Source: Legionella drozanskii LLAP-1 | GTDB taxonomy: Bacteria > Pseudomonadota > Gammaproteobacteria > Legionellales > Legionellaceae | Direction of reading: 5' to 3' | DNA: 64,000 nucleotides | NCBI RefSeq assembly: GCF_001467585.1 | Contig: NZ_LNXY01000027.1 | Location: 319,988-383,987 of the forward strand | Part shown: positions 20,540 through 28,327 of the stretch, in pieces | Layout of the letters: each line of letters begins with the position of its first letter | Position numbering within the stretch: position 1 is the first letter of the stretch | Made by a program: the position numbers and the translations under genes | The notes under the pieces: generated by a model | Told to the model about the DNA's origin: nothing | What the model saw: only the letters and a program-made list of their open reading frames with translations | Databases searched by the model: none

Positions 20540-20926
20540 ATGGCTAAACAATTAAATAATCCTTTACACGAACTCATTATCATCGAAAATGATGCACGAA
20601 ATTTCGGTTTTGATTGGCCGCATGAAGAAATGATTATTGAACAAGCCCTTTCAGAATGCGATGAAATTAGGGAAGCTATTGCTAACAATGAGCCGTCTCA
20701 TCGCGTTCAAGAAGAAATCGGCGACTTACTTCACACAGCAATCTCATTATGTCTTTTTGCGGGCTTTGATCCTGAACAAACCCTGGCGAAAGTGGCTAAA
20801 AAATTCGGAGTCAGAATGGAGGCTTTAAAAACCATTGCGAAAGAGCAAGGTTTAACAAGCCTGAAAGGTCAGTCCACTGAATTTATGATTGAATTGTGGA
20901 AGAAAGCAAAATTAGCTAATAGTTAG
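20540..20926 (+). CDS. MazG-like nucleotide pyrophosphohydrolase-fold protein
   Basis: This 128-residue all-alpha protein resembles the MazG NTP pyrophosphohydrolase superfamily. It has the acidic metal-site helices EQALSECDEIREAI and EEIGDLLHTAISL, and the C-terminal FDPEQTLAKVAKKFGVRME that parallels the MazG segment AxxKanxKFxxRf. Full MazG has two such domains; this is a single-domain form. The family hydrolyses non-canonical or excess NTPs to NMPs. An AAGGGA sequence lies about 10 bases upstream of ATG 20540. It probably forms an operon with the aldo/keto reductase gene. Confidence 0.75.
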   Translation: MAKQLNNPLHELIIIENDARNFGFDWPHEEMIIEQALSECDEIREAIANNEPSHRVQEEIGDLLHTAISLCLFAGFDPEQTLAKVAKKFGVRMEALKTIAKEQGLTSLKGQSTEFMIELWKKAKLANS

Positions 20927-20949
20927 GCTTAAACAAAGTAGACAGGGTG

Positions 20950-21249
20950 TTATGTAAAAGGTCGATTTTGTGGGTTTTCATTATAGGATTCGATAAGCTC
21001 GATGAATTTGCCTAAATGAACACTATTTATTTCATTATTAAGTTCCTTTAATGCATTCATGAGGCTTTCAAAACTGCTCAAATTTTCTTTAATCTGACTT
21101 CGCTCTTGAGGTTTAAAGCTACAATCTGATACTAAATCATCATTATCATAGAGCTCTAATTTTGAATAAAAAGGGGCATCGTTTTCAATAAATTTTAAAA
21201 AAACAGCCCTATTAACAGGGGTAATGCTATTTTCCAACGGTTTAAACAC
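20950..21249 (-). CDS. Hypothetical protein, 99 aa
   Basis: I do not recognise this protein. It is acidic and soluble, with no signal peptide or membrane segment; a Phe/Lys-rich N-terminus is followed by a predicted helical region around SSFESLMNALKELNNEI. A GTG at 21249 has an AAGGGG Shine-Dalgarno eight bases upstream, so I prefer it over the GTG at 21258, which would lie only about one base from that same sequence. It converges on the MazG-like gene and is divergent from the FAD monooxygenase gene. Confidence 0.55.
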   Translation of the reverse strand: MFKPLENSITPVNRAVFLKFIENDAPFYSKLELYDNDDLVSDCSFKPQERSQIKENLSSFESLMNALKELNNEINSVHLGKFIELIESYNENPQNRPFT

Positions 21250-21349
21250 AATTGACACCCCTTATCTTTGGACTATTTAACTAATGTAACTATAGTTGAT
21301 TGCCTTGATAAAAACCAGCTATTCGACTTACCCTATCCCACGCATTGTC

Positions 21350-21379
21350 TATAATTTAACCAAGTTGACAAACTTGGTT
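21350..21379 (+). promoter_or_regulatory. TATAAT box and perfect palindrome upstream of the MICAL-like gene
   Basis: A consensus -10 hexamer TATAAT lies at 21350-21355. Immediately downstream, AACCAAGTT (21358-21366) and AACTTGGTT (21371-21379) form a perfect 9-base inverted repeat around GACA. It covers the expected transcription start, seven bases before ATG 21386. A repressor operator or a 5'-UTR hairpin that limits translation would both fit. No good -35 is seen. Confidence 0.5.
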
Positions 21380-21385
21380 TTGATT

Positions 21386-22975
21386 ATGCCTATTATAATT
21401 GCTGGTTCCGGGCCTGTAGGTTTGTATACTGCTATTCTTTTGGCTAAAAAGGGATATCCTGTACAAGTCATCGATAAGTATGTGGATAATTTCACAAGGC
21501 CTGGAGTTGTGGCAATTCAAGCTGGAGAAACAATTGCCAGGCAACTTAAGAGAATTGGAATTGATGTGGAAATTCCTTTAGCGGCTTCCTCGCCAGAAAC
21601 CTATTATATTAGCGATATTCAGAGAGTTTTATATAAAAAAGCGAAAGACTTAGGTGTAATATTCACTAAGGCAAATTTTAAAAGTATAAAAAGCAACGCT
21701 GTCGAGGTGGAAGGAACTACAAACCTGATACCCTGTGATATGTTGATTGATTGCACAGGAGAAAATAGACAGGTCGTCAATTATATAATATCAAACAAGG
21801 CCCCAGCCCCTTTTACAATTTCTAAAATTGCAACAAATCCGGTGAAAACTAATTTTATTGCTTTTATTACGTTAAGCAATGAGGATGCAGAGTTATTACG
21901 TTCCTATAACAGCAAGGCTAATCCTGTTAATACGGTTTTGCAATTTGAATCCTTAAGAGAACAAGGATGGACTATGAATGATATACCTCATTGGGATATA
22001 AGGCGCTGGGAATACAGTGAAAAAGAAAAACGTTTTTGTTGTTATTTTGAAATGCCCGATGAGCTAGCTCGTGCTCCTGAACTCCCAAAAAAAGAGTGGT
22101 TAGCCACAATGCTTAAATTAAAAACAGGAAAAACTATTGATTTTGAGATTGAAGGCGGCTCAACACTGAAATTTAGTTCTTTTTACGTTGACCCTCATCA
22201 AGTTGAAAATCCGATTTTAGAAGCAGGCCCTTATCCTTTTCCTGTAGTTGCTTGTGGGGACGCCTTAATGAGTGCAGAGTATCGCAAAGGAACAGGGATA
22301 TATAACGGTATTGTTTGTGCTAATGGCTTAGTGAACGCAACTAGGTTTAATGAGGGAAAAATCCAGGTAAATAGCCAGGCTTTTTATACTACAATGACTG
22401 ATTATGTACCTACAGGAAACCAGATTGAAGCTCATATCAGGGAGGTAAAACAAGCCTATCAGTCCAGACTAAATAAATTATCCGATATAAAAATTCACAA
22501 AGAAACATTAGCTACTTTTTTTGCAGCTCATGCCTCCTCACCGGAGGATGAAACTATAAAAAAAGGCGTATTTCATCAAATAGGGATATTTAAAAAATTA
22601 GCCGATAACCTTCTTGTCAGTAAGAATTATGCCAAGGCCTGTCTTGCTTATGAGGAAGTGCTCTCGGCCTGTAAGATACTCGAGGAAAATCCCAGTGTTG
22701 ACATAACTGAGCTAGTTAAACTTTATGATTTAAAAGCAAGAATTTACTCTAACCTTGAAAGATCCTATAGGGGTAATAATAATCTTCTCAAAGCAGAGGA
22801 AAGTTTAGTAGAAAGTATCCAAACTTGTGAGAAGGCGATTACTCGTATAGGTAATACGGAAGATGTGACTCTTTTCAAATTTAAAAAAGAACTCTCAGAT
22901 TTTCGAATAAAACTCGAAGTGCGACAGGAATCTTATACAAAGCATGAAAAGCAACAGAATCCGTCGCAGACTTAA
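21386..22975 (+). CDS. MICAL-like FAD-dependent monooxygenase with helical C-terminal extension; effector candidate
   Basis: The 529-residue protein starts with a Rossmann FAD motif IIIAGSGPVGLYTA (residues 3-16). It has a DG-like segment CDMLIDCTGENR and a GD motif CGDALMSAEYRKGTGIYNG near residue 290 that resembles the GDAL...GTG motif of MICAL-type group A flavin monooxygenases. An ISDIQRVLYKKAKDLGVIF stretch also parallels the MICAL middle region. Residues from about 385 are helical and TPR-like (YAKACLAYEEVLSACKILEE, NLLKAEESLVESIQTCEKA), and the tail is Lys/Glu-rich. Upstream frames from 21296 lack a plausible N-terminus. MICAL enzymes oxidise actin Met residues; whether this one does is only inference. 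A bacterial phenol-hydroxylase-type oxidase is the alternative. Confidence 0.65.
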   Translation: MPIIIAGSGPVGLYTAILLAKKGYPVQVIDKYVDNFTRPGVVAIQAGETIARQLKRIGIDVEIPLAASSPETYYISDIQRVLYKKAKDLGVIFTKANFKSIKSNAVEVEGTTNLIPCDMLIDCTGENRQVVNYIISNKAPAPFTISKIATNPVKTNFIAFITLSNEDAELLRSYNSKANPVNTVLQFESLREQGWTMNDIPHWDIRRWEYSEKEKRFCCYFEMPDELARAPELPKKEWLATMLKLKTGKTIDFEIEGGSTLKFSSFYVDPHQVENPILEAGPYPFPVVACGDALMSAEYRKGTGIYNGIVCANGLVNATRFNEGKIQVNSQAFYTTMTDYVPTGNQIEAHIREVKQAYQSRLNKLSDIKIHKETLATFFAAHASSPEDETIKKGVFHQIGIFKKLADNLLVSKNYAKACLAYEEVLSACKILEENPSVDITELVKLYDLKARIYSNLERSYRGNNNLLKAEESLVESIQTCEKAITRIGNTEDVTLFKFKKELSDFRIKLEVRQESYTKHEKQQNPSQT

Positions 22976-23003
22976 TTCGCATGAACTGAAACAGCTCTTC
23001 GAA

Positions 23004-25127
23004 TTAGACCACCCTAGCCTTCCCCCAATTCACTAAAGGAGCAAGATTCGAATAATCATCTGTCCACAACCAACGACTGCCTTCTTCCGCAGCAAAACGC
23101 CATCCCGAATTCTGCATTAATTCAACAGCCATGGCTTGATTAGTAGTCAATAATACCCATTCAGCAGGAAATTTCCCTTCAAAATAATTTTCAGCTTGTT
23201 GTTTGTGCAATACAATCAATTCCAGCTCTCGACTCGCTGTAATGATGATGGGAAGTAGATGTAAATGACGATTACTAATATTTACCAGAATTACCCCATC
23301 CTCCTTAATTTTATGTTGATATAATTTAAAGGCTTCCAGGGTTAACAAGTGAGTGGGAATCGCATCAGAAGAAAAGGCATCGACAACAACAAGATCCAAA
23401 TTAGTCTCTGGATTATCATGCAAAACAATCCGGCCATCACCTTCAATGACTGATATTTTCGGCGGACAATCACGTAAATAAGTAAAATAGTTAGTATTGC
23501 TAGCGATATTAATCACTTGCCGATCAATATCAATAATCTCAAGCCTATCGTTAGCTCGAAACTGGCAAGCCATCATTCCCGTGCCTAAGCCGATTAAACT
23601 CGCATTCAAAGCAGGATGCCTTGTTTGTAAATGCTGCACAGCTGACAGCACGGGGTTATAATAAGCCATTGCAGAATTGTCAGGTTGATCTTGCGTGAAT
23701 TGAAAACCATGCAAGATATTCTGACTCACTAACACATGAGCTCCATTAACCGAAAGAACTTGCTTCACCCCATAAAAATTACGCTGCTGAGTTAGCGTTT
23801 CCATTGATTTAAACCAGGGACTAAATAGAAAGACAAATAAAATCGCCATGCCCCCAAACAGGTTTAGACTGTTTTTAGGCCAAATCAGAATAAGACTTAA
23901 GGCTAAAATTTCGAGAATATGATTCGTCTTCAACCAAAGTTGATTTGGCAAAAAATAATTTATAAGCTCTAGGGCAAATAAAATAAAAACAGTGCTGCCT
24001 ACTCCGGTCGATTTAGGTAAAGAAATACAAAGCATTGCCGCAGCAAAAATCAACGGATATTCATAGGATCCAGAGAAAAGTCGTGGTGCTAATAAACCAT
24101 TAAATAAACCGGCTAATGCCCCTCCCAACGCAATACAAAAATAAAAACTGGTTAACTGACTGGTCGACGGTCTTATTCTTACCAATTCACCAAGGCATAA
24201 AAGGGCGAGCATAAAAAAGCTCGCTAAATGAAACAGGATAAGCTGCCAAGTTAGCAGCATATGAATACCGACAATAAAACCTAGGACGGGGAAAATAATA
24301 AATAATAAGGTATTTCTCATCACCCATTCATGCGAAATAATCGGTTTTTGCGCAAAACTAATGATAAAAGATAATAAATAAATCGCTAAGGGAATAACCC
24401 AAAATAAGGGCGTCGCGGCAATATCAGTCGAGATATAAAAAGAAACTCCTAACATCAAACTACAAGGGATAAAGCTGTAGCCAATCCAACACAGTCGTAT
24501 TCTCCAAGAGAACTGACTTTTTTCATCGCTCGACTCTAACAATTTCTGTTTGGGAATAGTGACCAATAGGATAAATAAAAAGATCGCATAAATCGCAAAA
24601 CCCAACTTCCAATAATCAAATTGCAGCTTTAAACCCAGATAACGTTCAACCCCAAAAGGATAAGCTAATAAAGCGAGTAAACTGCCAATATTGGACAGGG
24701 CATACAAAAAATAAGGATCGCTCGCATACTTAGCGCGTGTCTGGCTGTAAGCAAATTGCAATAATGGCGCTGAAGCACCGATAACAATTAAAGGTAATCC
24801 TAAATGGGTGATTAGATAATTTAAGATTGCTAAATCCGGTGAGCCACTATTGGAAGAGGGTGTAAATGACAAAGGCAAAGCCATTAAACTTAGCAAAACC
24901 AATAATCCGTGTAAAACACGCCAAACCCACCAACGTGCAAAACGACTGAGTAGCCAAGCATAGCCATAAGCGAGCAAGAGCAGGAATTGAAAAAACAACA
25001 TGCATACAGTCCAAACTGCAGGAGTTCCACCATAGATAGGTAGCAACAGTTTCGCAACTAGAGGCTGAATAACAAATAATAAGAATGCACTTAAAAATAA
25101 GTTAATTGAAAATAAAAGCGGTATCAC
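23004..25127 (-). CDS. Fused MFS-like membrane domain / spermidine-synthase-like protein
   Basis: The 707-residue protein has roughly 12-14 hydrophobic segments through about residue 430 (starting LLFSINLFLSAFLLFVIQPLVAKLLLP). A C-terminal spermidine-synthase-like Rossmann domain follows. It carries LIGLGTGMMACQ (SAM-binding glycine motif), EIIDIDRQVINIA and VIEGDGRIVLHDN, with LDLVVVDAFSSDAIPTHLLT as the catalytic-region equivalent. The architecture matches the widespread fused MFS/spermidine synthase family, whose reaction is poorly characterised. It is encoded alone on the minus strand. Confidence 0.85.
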   Translation of the reverse strand: MIPLLFSINLFLSAFLLFVIQPLVAKLLLPIYGGTPAVWTVCMLFFQFLLLLAYGYAWLLSRFARWWVWRVLHGLLVLLSLMALPLSFTPSSNSGSPDLAILNYLITHLGLPLIVIGASAPLLQFAYSQTRAKYASDPYFLYALSNIGSLLALLAYPFGVERYLGLKLQFDYWKLGFAIYAIFLFILLVTIPKQKLLESSDEKSQFSWRIRLCWIGYSFIPCSLMLGVSFYISTDIAATPLFWVIPLAIYLLSFIISFAQKPIISHEWVMRNTLLFIIFPVLGFIVGIHMLLTWQLILFHLASFFMLALLCLGELVRIRPSTSQLTSFYFCIALGGALAGLFNGLLAPRLFSGSYEYPLIFAAAMLCISLPKSTGVGSTVFILFALELINYFLPNQLWLKTNHILEILALSLILIWPKNSLNLFGGMAILFVFLFSPWFKSMETLTQQRNFYGVKQVLSVNGAHVLVSQNILHGFQFTQDQPDNSAMAYYNPVLSAVQHLQTRHPALNASLIGLGTGMMACQFRANDRLEIIDIDRQVINIASNTNYFTYLRDCPPKISVIEGDGRIVLHDNPETNLDLVVVDAFSSDAIPTHLLTLEAFKLYQHKIKEDGVILVNISNRHLHLLPIIITASRELELIVLHKQQAENYFEGKFPAEWVLLTTNQAMAVELMQNSGWRFAAEEGSRWLWTDDYSNLAPLVNWGKARVV

Positions 25128-25304
25128 AGATTCGTCCTGAAAAGCTCAGATTGGTTAAATCTTTAGAATGAGTAAATTGTGGCTGATCTTGGAAAACTAG
25201 GGAAGTTATTTTGTAAAGATCAGGTCACTTGATTAAAACAGGTGAACAACATAGTTCGATGGGTCCTGCGATCAAAGCCTACCGATTGGATCTACATTTT
25301 ACTC

Positions 25305-25419
25305 ACAAATGGAATTGGTATGTTGTTAGCTCCTTTGTAGTGTTGGACTATAATGCTTCGAGACGACGCTAACACGCCTCTCAGCACGAACGGATTAAAG
25401 ACATATCAATTCCAATTGT
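25305..25419. repeat. 115-bp element with 19-bp imperfect terminal inverted repeats
   Basis: ACAAATGGAATTGGTATGT (25305-25323) and the reverse complement of 25401-25419 agree at 17 of 19 positions. They enclose 77 bases that include a TATAAT at 25349-25354 and a copy of the CTTCGAGAC...CGAACGG repeat (25355-25393). There is no reading frame of note. It looks like a MITE or a large hairpin and occupies the middle of the 394-base space between the spermidine-synthase-like gene and the GNAT gene. The rest of that space shows nothing clear. Confidence 0.55.
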
Positions 25420-25521
25420 CAACAAAAACTTAGAGCCAATTAATAGGTTTAGTCACTTCAGTTTATCCACAATAACGGCATTCTTACTATAATTACTAAT
25501 AAACTTGATTTCAGGATTAAC

Positions 25522-26367
25522 ATGCCCAAGCATTATCGCATTGAATGCATGACCAAGGAGGAAGTCAAACTTGCTATTGAGTGGGCTGCTAGAGAAGGAT
25601 GGAATCCAGGCTTACATGATGCGGATTATTTCTACCAAACCGATCCCAGAGGCTTTTTTGCTGGAAAATTAGACGGAAAAATCATTGCTGTAGGTTCCGC
25701 AGTCATTTATGACGAATTTTTTGCATTTTGTGGTTTGTATATTGTCGATGAGCATTACCGCGGGCAGCAGTATGGCTTAGAACTCACCCAAAAACGTCTA
25801 GCCTATATCGGATCCCGAAATGCGGGCATTGACGGGGTCAGGTCTATGCACGACAAATACGCGCAACTCGGATATAAATGGGCTCACTCGAATGCTCGCT
25901 ATAGCGGCAAGGCAAATAAAACAAGGACTAGATTCCCTGCCATTTTTCCCATTACAAAAAAACATTTTGCTTCGTTGGTTGCCTATGATCGCCAACATTT
26001 TCCAGCGTCTAGAACTCATTTTCTCAAGTGTTGGATTAATCAACCCGAAGGAGCAAGTTTAGGTTATCTTCAGGATAATCAATTGTGTGGCTATGGTGTG
26101 CTGAGAGCCTGTCGAGAAGGGTATAAAATCGGTCCTTTGTTTGCCAATAATGAAAAAATTGCCGATGAATTATTCCTTGCTTTAATTAATCATGCCCAAG
26201 AAGGCCCCGTTTTTTTAGATATTCCAGAAAATAATAGGCACGCCCTCGCTCTTGTTAAGCGCTACCAATTTGAAAAGGTTTTTGAAACGGTACGCATGTA
26301 TTTAAAGGGCGAACCTGCTCTTCCTATGGATGAGATCTATGGTATTACTACTTTTGAATTAGGATAA
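25522..26367 (+). CDS. GNAT-family N-acetyltransferase with second GNAT-like C-terminal domain
   Basis: The 281-residue protein has an N-terminal GNAT domain (about 1-130). Its acetyl-CoA pyrophosphate loop lies in VDEHYRGQQYGLEL (Q/RxxGxG/A type) near residue 80. A second domain (about 150-270) resembles the GNAT-like domain often fused to such enzymes, with GYGVLRACREGYKIGPLFANN and FLDIPENNRHALALVKRYQF. The substrate is unknown. It is followed after three bases by the PuuE-like deacetylase gene, so the two are almost certainly co-transcribed and may act on related amino compounds. Confidence 0.85.
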   Translation: MPKHYRIECMTKEEVKLAIEWAAREGWNPGLHDADYFYQTDPRGFFAGKLDGKIIAVGSAVIYDEFFAFCGLYIVDEHYRGQQYGLELTQKRLAYIGSRNAGIDGVRSMHDKYAQLGYKWAHSNARYSGKANKTRTRFPAIFPITKKHFASLVAYDRQHFPASRTHFLKCWINQPEGASLGYLQDNQLCGYGVLRACREGYKIGPLFANNEKIADELFLALINHAQEGPVFLDIPENNRHALALVKRYQFEKVFETVRMYLKGEPALPMDEIYGITTFELG

Positions 26368-26370
26368 ATC

Positions 26371-27243
26371 ATGTCAAGGATGCTAGTTGGGTATGGCGAC
26401 AATAAACCAGAAATTCAATGGCCAAATCGTGCCAGAATAGCCATCAATTTTATTGTTAATTATGAAGAAGGGGCAGAGCTAACTCCTATCAATGGGGATA
26501 AAACCGCCGAGATCTATGGCGGTGAATTTCCGTTTGTGCAAAAACCTGAGGGTATGCGCAGTCTAAGTATGGAATCACTTTTTGAGTACGGAAGCAGAGC
26601 TGGTTTATGGCGTTTAATTCGCTTATTTGATTCAGAGAACATTCCCCTCACTTTTTTCGTCACTGGCTTAGCGCTCTCGCTCAATCCAACCTTTTCTACT
26701 TATCTTCGTTCCGCAAATCATGAGATAGCGGGACATGGATGGCGATGGATTGATTATGAGTCTCTTTCCATGAAAGAAGAAAAAAATCACATCAAGCGTT
26801 GTGTGGAAACCATCAAAGAGCTCACCGGCAAGCAAGTTGAGGGTTGGTACACTGGCCGTCACAGCCGACGCACACGTGAATTATTAATAGATCTTGGTGG
26901 TTTTCTCTATGATTCAGATAGTTATGCTGATGATTATCCTTATTTCGTGGGAAATCATTTAATTATTCCTTATAGTTTAGACTGCAATGATTTTCGCTTT
27001 GGAACTTCAGCTGGATTTGCTAACGGCGATGATTTCTTTCATCATTTAAAAAATAGTTTTGATTATTTATACCAGGAGAATCGACAAACACTGATGTCGA
27101 TTGGTTTACATCCCCGCTTCAGCGGTCATCCCGGGCGCTGCATGGCTGTAAAGCAATTTATTGATTATATAAAACAATTCTCAGATATTTGGATAAGCCG
27201 TCGCATCGATATTGCCAGGTATTGGCTTAAAGAAATTATTTAG
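26371..27243 (+). CDS. PuuE-type polysaccharide-deacetylase-fold hydrolase (allantoinase-like)
   Basis: This 290-residue NodB-fold protein has the PuuE subgroup landmarks: an N-terminal NYEEGAE segment, NHEIAGHGWRWIDY with the paired His, GWYTGRHSRRTRELL, and the C-terminal SIGLHPRFSGHPGR. PuuE proteins are cofactor-independent allantoinases in purine catabolism, while close relatives deacetylate chitin oligomers. No other purine-catabolism gene is in the window, so the substrate is uncertain. It sits in an operon with the GNAT gene upstream. Confidence 0.85.
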   Translation: MSRMLVGYGDNKPEIQWPNRARIAINFIVNYEEGAELTPINGDKTAEIYGGEFPFVQKPEGMRSLSMESLFEYGSRAGLWRLIRLFDSENIPLTFFVTGLALSLNPTFSTYLRSANHEIAGHGWRWIDYESLSMKEEKNHIKRCVETIKELTGKQVEGWYTGRHSRRTRELLIDLGGFLYDSDSYADDYPYFVGNHLIIPYSLDCNDFRFGTSAGFANGDDFFHHLKNSFDYLYQENRQTLMSIGLHPRFSGHPGRCMAVKQFIDYIKQFSDIWISRRIDIARYWLKEII

Positions 27244-27369
27244 CATAAGCGCATTAAGGAAAAAGCCTGTTTGAGTGTTTCTAAATTTTATGGGACTTAT
27301 TGCAAAAAAATAAGTATTTTGTTTTTTTGTGTTATTATGTGTTTTTTTTAGCCTTTTGGATCTTAAAAC

Positions 27370-28170
27370 ATGCATGGTAAATTTGAAATTAAAAGATCTT
27401 CACAACAAGACCCGATAGTTCAAGTTGATAAAGATAATTTTTATGTCGCTAGATATGGTATACAAGATACTGATTATAAGGATCTTAAATCCTTATTAGA
27501 TTTTTTAATTCCAAAAGTTCATGGGGGAAGTATTTCGAAAACTTCCACCTTCAGGGAAATTAATCAGATACCTGAGAGTGCAACTACCCTTGACCTAGGT
27601 TATAATGTACCCCGCAGCAAACTAGAGGCATTACCTTCCCACATCACTTGTGTAGGTTTTGTACATAGCTATTTTGACAGAAACCACAATAAAACAGGAT
27701 TTTGGAAAAGGTTGAGTGAAACTATACAGGGCTTGCCAAAAACTGTTCAATGGATTGATTTTGGTTTTATCGATCCTACCCATGTGCAAACTTTAGAAAA
27801 TATTATTAAACAGAATCCAAAACATTTAAAAGCTTATTACATCTCGCTTAATCGCTCTGAGATTCAAAGTGAACCCGATCAATTCCTCCGCACCCCTATA
27901 AAAGACCATTATGTATTGCTTTCATCAACCGTCCCGCTCTCTAATAAACGCAAGAGCGAAGTCCTTGATGAGACAGTATTAAGTGGTGAAAAGGAAGTTG
28001 AGAGTCAAGAAAGAGAAGCCAAAAAAACAAAAAGTCCGATCGCTCTCTTAGCTTCTGAATTAGGTTTAGTTCGTTGTCCCCCAAATGGATATCAAAATAC
28101 TTTCTTTTATCACAACCAAGATAAAGAAGAAGAGGAACGAGATCCAACCAATTCTTTTTACTTGTCTTAG
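27370..28170 (+). CDS. Hypothetical LRR-like protein with basic clusters and acidic tail; effector candidate
   Basis: I do not recognise this 266-residue protein. The middle reads like irregular leucine-rich repeats (SATTLDLGYNVPRSKLEALPSH, then GLPKTVQWIDFGF). Two basic clusters, NKRKSE (192-197) and EAKKTKSP (216-223), are about 20 residues apart and resemble a loose bipartite nuclear signal. The tail DKEEEERDPTNSFYLS has the glutamate block common near the C-terminus of Dot/Icm substrates. The upstream region is T-rich with no clear operator. It lies alone between puuE and a minus-strand operon. The effector role is inference. Confidence 0.6.
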   Translation: MHGKFEIKRSSQQDPIVQVDKDNFYVARYGIQDTDYKDLKSLLDFLIPKVHGGSISKTSTFREINQIPESATTLDLGYNVPRSKLEALPSHITCVGFVHSYFDRNHNKTGFWKRLSETIQGLPKTVQWIDFGFIDPTHVQTLENIIKQNPKHLKAYYISLNRSEIQSEPDQFLRTPIKDHYVLLSSTVPLSNKRKSEVLDETVLSGEKEVESQEREAKKTKSPIALLASELGLVRCPPNGYQNTFFYHNQDKEEEERDPTNSFYLS

Positions 28171-28179
28171 AGCGTTTGG

Positions 28180-28275
28180 AGTCCCCGGGCGCGATCCCAG
28201 GGTTTCTCTTAATAGGGCTAGAAACCCCTTGTGATCAAGCACAGGGACCACGCGGCCAAAGCCGCGGGAATCCCC
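28180..28275. repeat. G+C-rich palindromic intergenic sequence
   Basis: The space between the LRR-like gene and the convergent aldehyde dehydrogenase gene contains nested stems. One pairs AGGGTTTCT with AGAAACCCCT around 28199-28227; another is CCGCG-GCC-type, around CGCGGCCAAAGCCGCGG (28251-28267). It could terminate transcription from both sides, although no long T tract follows. Its base composition contrasts with the A+T-rich surroundings. Confidence 0.4.
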
Positions 28276-28327
28276 TTTACCATATAGAAAGAAACTCTCA
28301 AGGATAGTTACGCTAAATCTGATCTAA

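Noticed and set aside
22972-23006. TAATTCG...CGAATTA inverted repeat after the MICAL-like gene as a terminator
   Set aside because: Seven-base stem with a long loop and no T tract; too weak to call.
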